Source: a virus
Virus record (IMG/VR): IMGVR_UViG_3300030329_005427
Coordinates: 1 to 28,335 of that record
DNA length: 28,335 nucleotides
Strand: one strand, 5' to 3'
Below, piece after piece: positions 1 to 7,384 of this stretch. Each line of letters begins with the position of its first letter. Within the stretch, counting starts at the first letter, position 1. The position numbers and the translations under genes are program-made. The notes under the pieces are model-generated. The model made no database searches and had not been told where the DNA came from. It worked only from the letters and a program-made list of their open reading frames with translations.

Positions 1-21
1 TAAACAATAAAAGGATAAACA

Positions 22-258
22 ATGGCTAAGAAAAAAGAAAAAGAAACTCAGAAAGTTGTTATCAATGATGTTGAGTACAAACCTGAAGACTTCACAGAAG
101 AACAAGCAATGCTTGTAAACCATGTGGCTGACCTGGATAGAAAGATCGCTGGATCTCAATTCAACCTAGATCAGTTGACTGGTGGAAGAGAATTCTTTAT
201 GAAGAAATTAGAAGAGGCTCTTGAAGATAATAGTGAAGAAGCAGAAGTGGTCGAGTAG
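22..258 (+). CDS. small DUF6447-like hypothetical protein
   Basis: A 78-residue acidic, soluble protein. It begins with a Lys/Glu-rich stretch, then a short segment (VVINDVEYKPEDFTEEQ, about residues 12-28), then a helix with a coiled-coil look that ends in an acidic tail. The pattern of a short beta segment (V-x-I-x-x-x-E-Y), then D-x-x-E-x-A-x-x-x-x-x-x-x-D-x-x-I, then a helix ending in L-x-E-A-L resembles the DUF6447 family of small phage and bacterial proteins. That assignment is from memory of the family consensus. The start is supported by AAAGGA 8 bases upstream. The gene opens the window, just upstream of a block of small membrane-protein genes and the portal, a place where phages often keep small accessory genes. 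No molecular function can be given. Confidence 0.75.
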   Translation: MAKKKEKETQKVVINDVEYKPEDFTEEQAMLVNHVADLDRKIAGSQFNLDQLTGGREFFMKKLEEALEDNSEEAEVVE

Positions 259-284
259 CACAAGCTACAACATCAAGGTGCAAT

Positions 285-422
285 ATGTTTTTGTGGAAAA
301 ACGCTAAACCTGAGCATCAGATGATTACAGGGTACATCCTGTTTTTATTGGTTATTTTTATAATGACCTTATTTACAGGATGTGACTCTGGTTGGTCTGT
401 ATGCGGTTGGGAGGTGAAGTGA
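285..422 (+). CDS. 45-residue membrane or lipoprotein-like peptide
   Basis: A short gene reading MFLWKNAKPEHQMITGYILF at its N-terminus, then a hydrophobic stretch (about residues 14-31) ending in LFTGC with Cys33, then DSGWSVCGWEVK and stop. The charged N-terminus, single hydrophobic helix and LFTGC sequence look like a lipoprotein signal with an imperfect lipobox (Phe at -3). AAGGTG lies 4 bases before the ATG. Its TGA overlaps the GTG start of the next gene (GTGA), the same coupling used by many genes here, which supports it being translated. If Cys33 is lipidated, the mature peptide is only 13 residues, very short for an outer-membrane spanin (lambda Rz1 is far longer), so a spanin role is a guess. 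It could equally be a small inner-membrane peptide. Confidence 0.55.
   Translation: MFLWKNAKPEHQMITGYILFLLVIFIMTLFTGCDSGWSVCGWEVK
409..417 (+). promoter_or_regulatory. strong Shine-Dalgarno site that sets the start at GTG 419
   Basis: GGGAGGTGA matches the AGGAGGTGA anti-SD complement at 8 of 9 bases. It lies just before two GTG codons, at 419 (4 bases after GGAGG) and 423 (8 bases after). The first opens the 107-residue protein described next. The second would open a different frame encoding a hydrophobic protein. An upstream in-frame ATG at 392 has no comparable site, so 419 is preferred. Confidence 0.6.
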
Positions 423-742
423 GTGAAAAGCCTAAAACGGCAAGAAGTTATAGAGCTACTGTCCTTGATGATAATGCTATTGTTAGCATTAACATTAAAT
501 GGTTGGCTCAAATTGCCGTACTTATTTGTGGTTTGGTATATAGTTATTGGCAGATCGAGTCCCGTATTCGAGAATTGGAAAATAAAATGGCTAATGCTGA
601 TGAACAAATTGGGGATTTACTTGATAAACATATCGTGGAAGAAAGGGTTGAGAGACAAGAGCTGGCAGAAAAAGTAGCTTTTTATGAAAAAGAATTTAAT
701 ATTAATCCATTCAGTTGGGGAAAAAAGAAGGGGAAGAAATAA
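419..742 (+). CDS. membrane-anchored coiled-coil protein
   Basis: A 107-residue protein starting at GTG. It has a polar N-terminus of about 26 residues, one transmembrane helix (about residues 28-44, around WLAQIAVLICGLVYSYW), then a long charged helix with heptad character (about 46-93), and a basic tail ending GKKKGKK. The topology, a short N-terminal region, one membrane helix and an extended coiled coil, is that of an inner-membrane spanin (Rz-like) or of a membrane-anchored lysis accessory protein. No sequence signature proves this. The gene overlaps the preceding lipoprotein-like gene (GTGA) and the following gene (TAATG), so the three are probably co-translated. The adjacency of a lipoprotein-like peptide and an i-spanin-like protein is suggestive. 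A virion or assembly role next to the portal gene is the alternative. An ATG at 392 would add nine residues but lacks a ribosome site. Confidence 0.8.
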   Translation: MSEKPKTARSYRATVLDDNAIVSINIKWLAQIAVLICGLVYSYWQIESRIRELENKMANADEQIGDLLDKHIVEERVERQELAEKVAFYEKEFNINPFSWGKKKGKK

Positions 743-1059
743 TGGATTTTATGGCGGTATACGGAGAAGCTGGAATGATAGGTGTTGTAGGTGTTATGTT
801 TGTATACCTAGTGATATCCTTATCAAAGAAAAGCGAAGCTCAGCAAAATGCATTAGAAAATTTAAAAATTGAAAATAAAGGACAGAGCGAAACACTTGAA
901 AATATGGAAGGTATGATTATAAAATTAATTGAAAGATGGAATCGCTCTGACGAAACAAGAGATAGAAGGCATGAAAAAATGGTTGAAGAAGTTAATGATT
1001 TGTCTGATATTTTAATGGAAGTAAAGGGTAATTTAAGCAGAATAAATGGAAAGCATTAA
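742..1059 (+). CDS. small membrane protein, holin-like topology
   Basis: A 105-residue protein with an N-terminal transmembrane helix (about residues 9-28, GEAGMIGVVGVMFVYLVISL), followed by a Lys/Glu/Gln-rich helix to the C-terminus. The ATG at 742 overlaps the previous stop (TAATG) and is preceded by GGGGAAG. The in-frame GTG or ATG codons upstream lie inside the previous gene and have no reason to be used. One N-terminal membrane helix plus a cytoplasmic or periplasmic charged helix is the layout of BhlA/UviB-type holin-like proteins and of i-spanins. I cannot decide between them. The middle contains many Asn and Glu residues and the sequence WNRSDETRDRRHEKM, which is strongly charged. It belongs to the same tightly coupled four-gene block of membrane proteins upstream of the portal. 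Confidence 0.75.
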   Translation: MDFMAVYGEAGMIGVVGVMFVYLVISLSKKSEAQQNALENLKIENKGQSETLENMEGMIIKLIERWNRSDETRDRRHEKMVEEVNDLSDILMEVKGNLSRINGKH

Positions 1060-1271
1060 TGGAAAGAGAAGATCTATACGCGCTTTTAGTTAAACACGAT
1101 GAAAGACTAAAAAATATTTATTCTACTTTATCAAAAATAGAAAGGCATTTAGAAAAATTAAATGGCAAAGTTGATGAGCATGAAAAGGCTATTGCTAAAA
1201 TACAAGTATTGGGATTAGTTGCGATAGTAAGTTTTCCTATTATTGTAAATGTAATAATGAGTGCTCTTTAA
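1059..1271 (+). CDS. coiled-coil protein with C-terminal membrane helix (XhlA-like topology)
   Basis: A 70-residue protein with a heptad-rich N-terminal part (about residues 8-47, ERLKNIYSTLSKIERHLEKL and following) and one C-terminal transmembrane helix (about residues 49-68, VLGLVAIVSFPIIVNVIMSA). This is the topology of XhlA, the haemolysin or holin-partner of PBSX, and of other tail-anchored phage lysis accessory proteins. The similarity is of layout only. Start and stop overlap the previous gene (TAATG). It ends 17 bases before the portal start, so it closes the membrane-protein block. With the two preceding proteins it offers mirror-image topologies, membrane helix at the N-terminus in two and at the C-terminus in one, which would suit partners pairing through coiled coils. 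Confidence 0.75.
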   Translation: MEREDLYALLVKHDERLKNIYSTLSKIERHLEKLNGKVDEHEKAIAKIQVLGLVAIVSFPIIVNVIMSAL

Positions 1272-1288
1272 TATTAAGGGATTAAGTT

Positions 1289-3586
1289 ATGGCAAGAAAA
1301 AAGAAAGCAGATATAGTTAGAGAAGTCTTTGATAATGGAGCTGACGTATATGAAAGACAACAATGGGAAAGAATAAATACGGTAGGATATGAATTTGCTA
1401 ACGATGCCCAATTATCTGAAAAGGAAAAAACGTCACTTGAAGAACAGGGAATGCCTACATTTACTATCAACAGGATAATGCCTGTAGTAGAGATGTTGAA
1501 TTTTTACGCTACAGCTAATGCTCCAAGGTGGCAAGCTGTTGGAGCTGAAGGTAGTGATGCTGATGTTGCTGCGGTATTTTCTGATATAGCTGATTACATA
1601 TGGCATCTTTCTGATGGCGCTACTATATATTCTAATGCAGTGAATGACGCAGTTACTAAATCAGTAGGATATATTTTAGTAGACGTAGATGCAGATATGG
1701 ATAATGGACTTGGAGAAGTGACATTAAAGCAACCTGATCCTTTTGATGTTTACGTAGATCCAAAAAGTCGTGATATGTTATTTAGAGATGCTGCCTATAT
1801 TATTATAAAAAAGGTACTTCCTAAGCATCATTTAATTAAACTATATCCAGATTATAAAGCAAAAATCAATAAAGCAAGTACGGTTCAAACTCAAGATGGA
1901 TACAGCGAGAGAGCTATGTACGATACGGATCAAGCGTTATTCAGTAAAAAAGATGAATATAATCAATTCTCTACGGACGCTGGTGGCAATGCTGATCATT
2001 TAGTAGAATGGTTTGAGATGTACGAAAAAGTTAAAGTTCCATTTGTAAACGTTTTTTACAGAACTCCTCCATCGAAACAAGAACTAGCTAATATGAAGAA
2101 ACAATGCGAAGTGATGGTTATGGAGATGCAGCAAGAGTTAGAAGTTCAGTTTAGAGAGCAAGAAGCTCAAATGCAAGAAGCAGTCCAGGGTGGTAAGATG
2201 TTACCAGAAAGAATGCAATTAGAGCTTGTAAAGGCAAAGGAGCAGATGGAAGCTCAACTGCAAGGATTTGAGCAGGAATGTATGAGTAAGTTACAGCTAG
2301 AAGCTTCTAAGATAGAGAATATGATTATCAGTAAGGAAGAGTTTGAGATATTAAGTAAGGACGAAAAGTTTATTAGCACCGTAGTTGAAAGCATAGACTT
2401 TCATGGCACACGAATAAAGCAATGCTGCGTAGCTGGTGATCAATTTTTATATGAAAAAGTCCTCCCTGATAATGTAACAGAGTATCCGCTTGTTCCATTT
2501 CATTACAAATGGACTGGAACTCCGTTCCCGATATCTGCAGTTTCTCCGTTGATTGGTAAGCAAAGAGAAATAAATAAAAGTCATCAGATTTTAGTCCATA
2601 ATGCATCATTAGGTTCTTCATTGAGATGGCTTTACGAGGAAGGCTCTATAGATGAGGATCTTTGGGAAAAGTATTCTTCTGCTCCAGGAGCGTTATTACC
2701 AAAGAGAGTAGGATCGGAAGCTCCTACTCCTATTATGCCAGCTCCATTATCTAATGCATTTTTTGGTATTGTACAGCAAGGAAAGCAGGATATGGAATAC
2801 CTAGCTGGTATCTATTCAAGTATGCAGGGCGATACGCAACAGCAACATGAGACATTTAGAGGTATGTTAGCACTGGACGAGTACGGAACTAGGCGAATAA
2901 AACAGTGGATGAAGCACAGTATGGAACCAGCATTACGTCAAGTTGGCAAGATTGTTATGCAGTTTTCTCAAAGTGTCTATACTGCTAATAAAAGATTTAG
3001 AATTGTTCAACCAAACGCTTTACAGGAAGATAAGAAGGTAGAGATCAATGTCCCCTTGTATAATGACATGGGTGAAGCAATAGGAAAGAGCATGGACTAT
3101 GAATCTGCTAAATTTGATGTTCGAGTTGTAGCTGGATCAACATTGCCAGTGAATAGATGGGCATATCTAGCAGAACTAAAAGAATTATTGCAATTCGGTG
3201 TAGTAGATGATATAGCAGTACTTGCAGAGACTGATATAAGAAATAAAGAACAAATAGCTCAGCGTAAGAGTCTATATGCGCAGCTTCAAAGTCAAATAGG
3301 TCAGATGGAAGAAGCAATGAAAGATAAGGAAGGTACAATAGAGACTCTTGAAAGACAACTTGTTCAGGCAGGAATCAAGGGGAAGGTTATGCAGGCTGAA
3401 ATGGAGATCAATAAGGTAAAAGAGCAAGAAAAAGCTAAGGCTAGTGAGCAATCTACAGAAAGTAGAGCAAAGCATACAGTTCTAAGGGATGTAATGTCCA
3501 ATGAAGTAGACTTGCAAAAAGAACGAATGAACCTCGAATTACAAAAAACACGAAATAATTTGGCTAATGCCGATAATCAAGAATAA
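1289..3586 (+). CDS. portal protein (P22 type)
   Basis: A 765-residue protein that I read as the dodecameric portal through which DNA is packaged and ejected. The N-terminal half shows the P22-portal pattern: a helical start, MPTFTINRIMPVVEMLNFY, APRWQAVG, paired short beta segments (GYILVDVDAD) and QPDPFDVYVDPKSRD, later PLVPFHYKWTGTPFPISAVS and GMLALDEYGTRRIKQWM. Length is close to P22 gp1 (725). Between about residues 262 and 360 lies a Glu/Gln/Met-rich helical stretch that looks like an inserted coiled coil, and the last 110 residues (about 650-765) are again a long charged helix, the usual place of the P22 portal barrel. It precedes scaffold and capsid genes in normal head-module order. 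Start ATG 1289 follows AAGGGATTAAGTT. The large terminase expected just upstream is not in the window. Confidence 0.9.
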   Translation: MARKKKADIVREVFDNGADVYERQQWERINTVGYEFANDAQLSEKEKTSLEEQGMPTFTINRIMPVVEMLNFYATANAPRWQAVGAEGSDADVAAVFSDIADYIWHLSDGATIYSNAVNDAVTKSVGYILVDVDADMDNGLGEVTLKQPDPFDVYVDPKSRDMLFRDAAYIIIKKVLPKHHLIKLYPDYKAKINKASTVQTQDGYSERAMYDTDQALFSKKDEYNQFSTDAGGNADHLVEWFEMYEKVKVPFVNVFYRTPPSKQELANMKKQCEVMVMEMQQELEVQFREQEAQMQEAVQGGKMLPERMQLELVKAKEQMEAQLQGFEQECMSKLQLEASKIENMIISKEEFEILSKDEKFISTVVESIDFHGTRIKQCCVAGDQFLYEKVLPDNVTEYPLVPFHYKWTGTPFPISAVSPLIGKQREINKSHQILVHNASLGSSLRWLYEEGSIDEDLWEKYSSAPGALLPKRVGSEAPTPIMPAPLSNAFFGIVQQGKQDMEYLAGIYSSMQGDTQQQHETFRGMLALDEYGTRRIKQWMKHSMEPALRQVGKIVMQFSQSVYTANKRFRIVQPNALQEDKKVEINVPLYNDMGEAIGKSMDYESAKFDVRVVAGSTLPVNRWAYLAELKELLQFGVVDDIAVLAETDIRNKEQIAQRKSLYAQLQSQIGQMEEAMKDKEGTIETLERQLVQAGIKGKVMQAEMEINKVKEQEKAKASEQSTESRAKHTVLRDVMSNEVDLQKERMNLELQKTRNNLANADNQE

Positions 3587-3613
3587 AATACACAACAACT
3601 TAGGAGAATAAGT

Positions 3614-4534
3614 ATGGTAGCTTCTACACAAGAAACTGAAAGTAACCCTGTTAATCAAGAGTCTAAGCCTTTAAATGATGTTAATTTAGAGTCTTTGGCT
3701 GATGCAGGCTCGGAAAGTGAAGCATTTTTTGAAGCACTTGATAAAGATGTCAATGGAGGAATCCTTGACGATACCACTGAAGTAACCCAACAAGTCGCAA
3801 GTGATCCCGAACAGGCAACTCACTATGCTCAGGACAATGGCTCTAATACGTGGGACAATGATGAGAATCCTTATAAGAAACGGTATTCCGACTCTAGTCG
3901 TGAAGCTGTTAAACTTAGGGAGGAGCTCAAGGACTTGGAACCATTTGTTCCTGTTCTTGAAGCTATGAAGAATGATAGTGGTCTTGTTGATCATGTTAGA
4001 GAGTATTTGGTTAATGGTGGCGCTCCCGCACAATCCATACAAGAGAAATTAAATCTTGGTGAGGATTTTATGTTTGATGCGAGTGACGCTATTGCTGACC
4101 CTGAATCTGATTCAGCTAAGGTAATGAATGCTCATGTTGATGGTATAGTTCAGCAAAGAGTTGGACAAATGCTTAAAAATGAGCGTCAAAATGCCCAAGT
4201 AATGCAAGGCAAAGCTAGGCAAGCTAAAGAGGAAGAAGCATTTAGGGACAGAATGAACATGTCTGAAGATGATTTTAAGATGATGATGTCTGAAGCAAAA
4301 GGTCGTAAAATGACCATTGATGACATTTATTACCTTGTAAATCGTGATAAAGCTGCGCAGAATACTGCTAATGCTACAAAAGAAGATATGATCACCCAAA
4401 TGAGGAATGTACGTAACATGCCAACAAGCGCCAGTGGAGTAAACAGCCCAGGGAAGGTAGCTAAATCTGCAGATGATGCAGTTTTTGATAAGATACTGAC
4501 TCTGGATCCTGATTTAGAAAACCTGTTCGGATAG
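3614..4534 (+). CDS. probable scaffolding protein
   Basis: A 306-residue, strongly acidic and hydrophilic protein placed between portal and major capsid genes. The N-terminal 90 residues are low-complexity (Ser, Glu, Asn, Gln rich) and probably disordered. A helical part follows (REAVKLREELKDLEPFVPVLEAM, about 95-120), then a region with DHVREYLVNGGAP, and a second helical part (QQRVGQMLKNERQNAQVMQG and following, about 180-240). The C-terminus ends KILTLDPDLENLFG. Length, charge, helical content and position match internal scaffolding proteins such as P22 gp8 (303 residues), which co-assemble with coat and leave through the procapsid. No protease motif is visible, so I do not call a fused maturation protease. 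TAGGAG sits 8 bases before the ATG. Function rests on position and composition. Confidence 0.75.
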   Translation: MVASTQETESNPVNQESKPLNDVNLESLADAGSESEAFFEALDKDVNGGILDDTTEVTQQVASDPEQATHYAQDNGSNTWDNDENPYKKRYSDSSREAVKLREELKDLEPFVPVLEAMKNDSGLVDHVREYLVNGGAPAQSIQEKLNLGEDFMFDASDAIADPESDSAKVMNAHVDGIVQQRVGQMLKNERQNAQVMQGKARQAKEEEAFRDRMNMSEDDFKMMMSEAKGRKMTIDDIYYLVNRDKAAQNTANATKEDMITQMRNVRNMPTSASGVNSPGKVAKSADDAVFDKILTLDPDLENLFG

Positions 4535-4557
4535 AGATTTAGTAGTCCTATTCCGAA
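4526..4557 (+). promoter_or_regulatory. imperfect hairpin at scaffold-capsid junction
   Basis: TTCGGATAG (4526-4534) pairs with CTATTCCGAA (4548-4557), a 9-bp stem with one bulged base and a 13-base loop. The first arm contains the scaffold stop codon. There is no following T-tract, so it is not a standard terminator. It could be an RNA processing or stability element that separates scaffold and capsid messages, or chance. The strong AAAGGAG of the capsid gene begins about ten bases after the stem. Confidence 0.3.
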
Positions 4558-4577
4558 CTTAAAGAAAGGAGTTTGGA

Positions 4578-6197
4578 ATGCCAGAAGACATTCTATATTC
4601 ATCTGGGTCGAATATTGGCACATTTGCCGATAATGCGGCCCCTGGTGCCCCTAGCGGGTACTCTGGTGGATCTCCTGTTGACACTGGTGATCTTCGTAGA
4701 AAATACGATTTTAGTGATCGTGTATCGGAGCTCGCTGTGTCCCAGGATCCATTTTTTCGCTTTGTAAGTAAAGTAGCGAAAAAGCCAACCGATGATCCTC
4801 AGTTCAAATATACAGAACGACGAGGTTCATGGCATAAGCGTTATGCCTATCCAGCTGGATTTTCAGCTGATGACTCAACATACACATACATAGGCGCTGT
4901 TTCACTTAGTACGATAGCTCTGCAAACAGCAGATACTGTTTTCTACGTGAAGATGGCTGGCGACTATAAGAATACTGGAAACATTGGAAATATTTACGGT
5001 CAGACCGACGGAGAAGTAAAAATTGGTTCTGATGGTACAGAGCCTAAGTTTTTCCTAGTAGACCAATTAGTTCGCATACCTTTAGCAAGCGCTGAAGGTG
5101 GTACTCCAGTAGACTATGTAGTAGCTAAGGTTCTTACAGTGACTGAAAGTGTAGGTGCTGGTGATAAGAATCAGAAAGACAGCACAAATGAGATCGCTCA
5201 TACAAAGCTGAAGCTAAAAGTTGTTAAAGGTTGTTCTGCAATTTCATCTAATGCATACATCCCTAGACTAAAAGCACCAGCAGCAGCATCCAATTTTGTT
5301 GGTGTTGCTACTCATGGACTAGCAGGCGCAAGTGTAGTGAAAGATAATCACACGACTGGAGCATCTGCAAAGAGCCTTGATCATGCATTCTTAGAAGATC
5401 TAAGATGCTATGTCATGGGTACAACCTTTGATAAAGGAACTGGTTATCCAGAAACCTGGAAAGATCAGCCTTTCTCAACTGGTTACGGACAAACTCAGAT
5501 ATGGAAGACAACCATGTCAATGACTAATACTGACAGGGCGACTAGCCTAAAGTATGAGGGCAATGAGTGGGCGCGTATCTGGAAAGAAAAGCTCATTGAG
5601 CACAAGTTCGATATTGAGCAATCATTGTTGTTTGGTTCTCAAAACTCCACTCATCGTACCACTCAAGGTGCGGTAGACTGGGTAGTGAACAATGGAAATG
5701 TGTTCTCATGGAGCACCAGCAAGGACGCAGATGGCTTCTTAGAAGATATGTCTGCATTGCTTGATCCAAGATATGCAGCTGCAAATGCAACTGTATTTTT
5801 CTGCTCAACAGCAGTCTATAACTGGTTGCATCAACTAGGTGGCTACTTTTCACAAAATGTCAATATCAATGATCAATTCCGTGCAGACCTTGCTGTAACT
5901 GGTCGCAAAAAGGTTCTTGGCCTTGATATGACAAGTATCATGACACCATTTGGTGGAATGAACGTAGCTAGAAATATCCATTTGGATGGAACAGATGTAG
6001 CAATTCTAGGTGTTAACCTAAAGAACTGTGCTTATCGTCCTCTAGTGGGTAATGGCTTGAATCGCGATACTAGCATTTATGTTGGTGTCCAAACGCTTGA
6101 AAACAGTGGTGTTGACCGTAGGGTTGACCAGATCCTTACCGAAGCTGGTATGGAATGGTCTATGCCTGAGTCTCACTCTGTTTGGAAAGCGACATAA
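4578..6197 (+). CDS. major capsid protein (HK97 fold, SU10/DUF5309-like)
   Basis: A 539-residue protein, by position and content the shell subunit. The N-terminus is Gly/Ser/Pro rich, followed by a helix (DLRRKYDFSDRVSELAVSQD, about 36-55) and FKYTERRGSWHKRY (about 73-86), resembling the N-arm and E-loop of HK97-type coats. An extended beta-rich region (about 110-230) may be an insertion. The stretch around QTQIWKTTMSMTNTDRATSL, LKYEGNEWARIWKEKLIEHK and DIEQSLLFG (about 303-354) matches the spine-helix region of DUF5309/SU10 family coat proteins as I know them. P-domain-like sequence follows to the C-terminus (VWKAT). Its AAAGGAG site, 8 bases before ATG, and the terminator that follows two genes later fit a highly expressed gene. 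Family name is from recollected consensus; capsid identity is strongly supported by context. Confidence 0.88.
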   Translation: MPEDILYSSGSNIGTFADNAAPGAPSGYSGGSPVDTGDLRRKYDFSDRVSELAVSQDPFFRFVSKVAKKPTDDPQFKYTERRGSWHKRYAYPAGFSADDSTYTYIGAVSLSTIALQTADTVFYVKMAGDYKNTGNIGNIYGQTDGEVKIGSDGTEPKFFLVDQLVRIPLASAEGGTPVDYVVAKVLTVTESVGAGDKNQKDSTNEIAHTKLKLKVVKGCSAISSNAYIPRLKAPAAASNFVGVATHGLAGASVVKDNHTTGASAKSLDHAFLEDLRCYVMGTTFDKGTGYPETWKDQPFSTGYGQTQIWKTTMSMTNTDRATSLKYEGNEWARIWKEKLIEHKFDIEQSLLFGSQNSTHRTTQGAVDWVVNNGNVFSWSTSKDADGFLEDMSALLDPRYAAANATVFFCSTAVYNWLHQLGGYFSQNVNINDQFRADLAVTGRKKVLGLDMTSIMTPFGGMNVARNIHLDGTDVAILGVNLKNCAYRPLVGNGLNRDTSIYVGVQTLENSGVDRRVDQILTEAGMEWSMPESHSVWKAT

Positions 6198-6208
6198 GGA
6201 GGTAACTA

Positions 6209-6448
6209 ATGGCTAATCCTTTATATGGTTCAAACAAAGCAGACGCTAAACTTGATGGAATGGTAGACGCTCAAGACGCAATCGCAGATGCCGCAGCAGT
6301 AACATTCGCTGCTGGCAGTATTGATACAGGAACTGATATGACTGCAGCAGAAGCTGGTAAGATCGTAACAGACCTTGGTGTATTAAGAACCAAGATCAAT
6401 GAAGTGATTGCTGCTCTTGAAAGCGCTGGAATCCTCAAGTCGTCATAA
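6209..6448 (+). CDS. small Ala-rich head-associated protein
   Basis: A 79-residue Ala/Asp-rich protein starting MANPLYGSNKADAKLDGMVD, an opening seen in many small phage structural proteins directly downstream of coat genes. The middle has a Ala/Thr/Gly-rich segment and the C-terminal third is one helix (AGKIVTDLGVLRTKINEVIA). It starts 11 bases after the capsid stop with the perfect ribosome site AAGGAGGT, and the transcription terminator follows at 6486. It is therefore likely to be made in amounts near those of coat. Capsid decoration or cementing is the most natural guess, but no domain proves it, and it could be a minor head-completion protein. Confidence 0.75.
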   Translation: MANPLYGSNKADAKLDGMVDAQDAIADAAAVTFAAGSIDTGTDMTAAEAGKIVTDLGVLRTKINEVIAALESAGILKSS

Positions 6449-6485
6449 AACTGAAGTTTGAGAGGTAATAACTCAATATAAGGTT

Positions 6486-6515
6486 TGGGGCCCATCTAAT
6501 GGTGGGCCCCATTTT
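6486..6515 (+). terminator. Rho-independent terminator after capsid genes
   Basis: TGGGGCCCA (6486-6494) pairs perfectly with TGGGCCCCA (6503-6511) across an 8-base loop and is followed by TTTT (6512-6515) and an A/T-rich run. This is the most GC-rich hairpin seen in an otherwise AT-rich window. It lies between the small head gene and the adaptor gene, like the terminator after gene 10 in T7, and would raise coat relative to downstream genes. Confidence 0.85.
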
Positions 6516-6538
6516 AATAATTAAGTTAAGGAATAATA

Positions 6539-7384
6539 ATGGCTGCAATTACCACAAGGACGCTAATTGAAAAAGCATATGATATAGCTACTATAGCCGT
6601 TCCTACGGACCCGAGTGCTGACCTAAAGGAAGAGATATTTGGTTATTGGAGAGCTGGCGCTAGGGATGTGGTCAGTAGGGCTAAACAAGCTAGACCAGAT
6701 CTAATATTGGGCATGGTATCTCAATCATCTGTTGCAGCAAATACAGATTATGTTTCTGTAGATGTTGATTCAGTGGATACAATACTTTCTGTTAGGCGAA
6801 ATAATTATCCTTGTATGCAAGTCTCTTTTAATGAATCTCAGCTTTATGATGATGCTTCATCTGGGAGTATTCTAGAATCTAGTATTTATCATCCAGTTTT
6901 TTTTGTTGATACATCAACTGCAGATTCATCTCGCGTAAGGGTTATGCCTACAAATCATACATCAATTGAAGTAGATTTAGTTGAGTTTTCAGCTATAGAT
7001 GCTGTTGATATATATGTTGCTACATCTGCAAATAATTTACCAACACTATCTGAAACACTGTTCTTAACATACTTAGCTATCAGGCTTATTGATAATGAGA
7101 TTGGAAATCATATCACTGCGGGAGATTATAATGGCGCTATTGATAGTGCTAAAAATTTTATTAATAGTCTTACTCATAATTCTATAGATATAGATGTGCA
7201 GGCTAGGTTAGAAGATGATGATATAGAAACTGCATCTGTTGCAATACAAGCTGCTAAGAATGAATTAGATAGGGCAATGGGATCATTAAAAGAAGTTGAA
7301 CAATTACAAGCTAGGAAAAATCAATTAATGCAGGAATATTATGGAGCGTTAGGCTCTTCTGGTGGATCACAGGATAAAGAATGA
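6539..7384 (+). CDS. probable head-tail adaptor protein
   Basis: A 281-residue protein, first gene after the capsid terminator, where podoviruses encode the ring that extends the portal. The N-terminal helix and the pattern AGARDVVSRAKQARPDL (about residues 38-54) followed by a beta-rich middle, then LPTLSETLFLTYLAIRLID (about 168-186), resemble the gp6-like/DUF6682 class of adaptor proteins: an N-terminal helix pair that counts DNA-proximal residues and a late helix ending in a conserved aromatic and acidic region. The last 60 residues form a Gln/Lys/Glu-rich helix with a Gly/Ser tail. The stop overlaps the next start (ATGA). A GGAATAATA leader with weak AAGGA lies before the ATG. The assignment is from position plus pattern and is moderate. 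Confidence 0.65.
   Translation: MAAITTRTLIEKAYDIATIAVPTDPSADLKEEIFGYWRAGARDVVSRAKQARPDLILGMVSQSSVAANTDYVSVDVDSVDTILSVRRNNYPCMQVSFNESQLYDDASSGSILESSIYHPVFFVDTSTADSSRVRVMPTNHTSIEVDLVEFSAIDAVDIYVATSANNLPTLSETLFLTYLAIRLIDNEIGNHITAGDYNGAIDSAKNFINSLTHNSIDIDVQARLEDDDIETASVAIQAAKNELDRAMGSLKEVEQLQARKNQLMQEYYGALGSSGGSQDKE

Noticed and set aside
392-418. ATG 392 as the start of the 107-residue membrane protein
   Set aside because: No ribosome site, lies inside the preceding small gene; GTG 419 follows a strong GGAGGTGA.
3686-4042. 118-codon minus-strand frame opposite the scaffold gene
   Set aside because: No ribosome site, antisense to a well-supported gene, and its composition is that of a shadow.
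3614-4534. fused head-maturation protease in the scaffold gene
   Set aside because: No Ser-His-type or ClpP-like motif could be seen; the protein is acidic, helical and disordered like a plain scaffold.
6458-6476. TTGAG...CTCAA hairpin before the terminator
   Set aside because: Only five base pairs with a nine-base loop, not above chance in AT-rich sequence.
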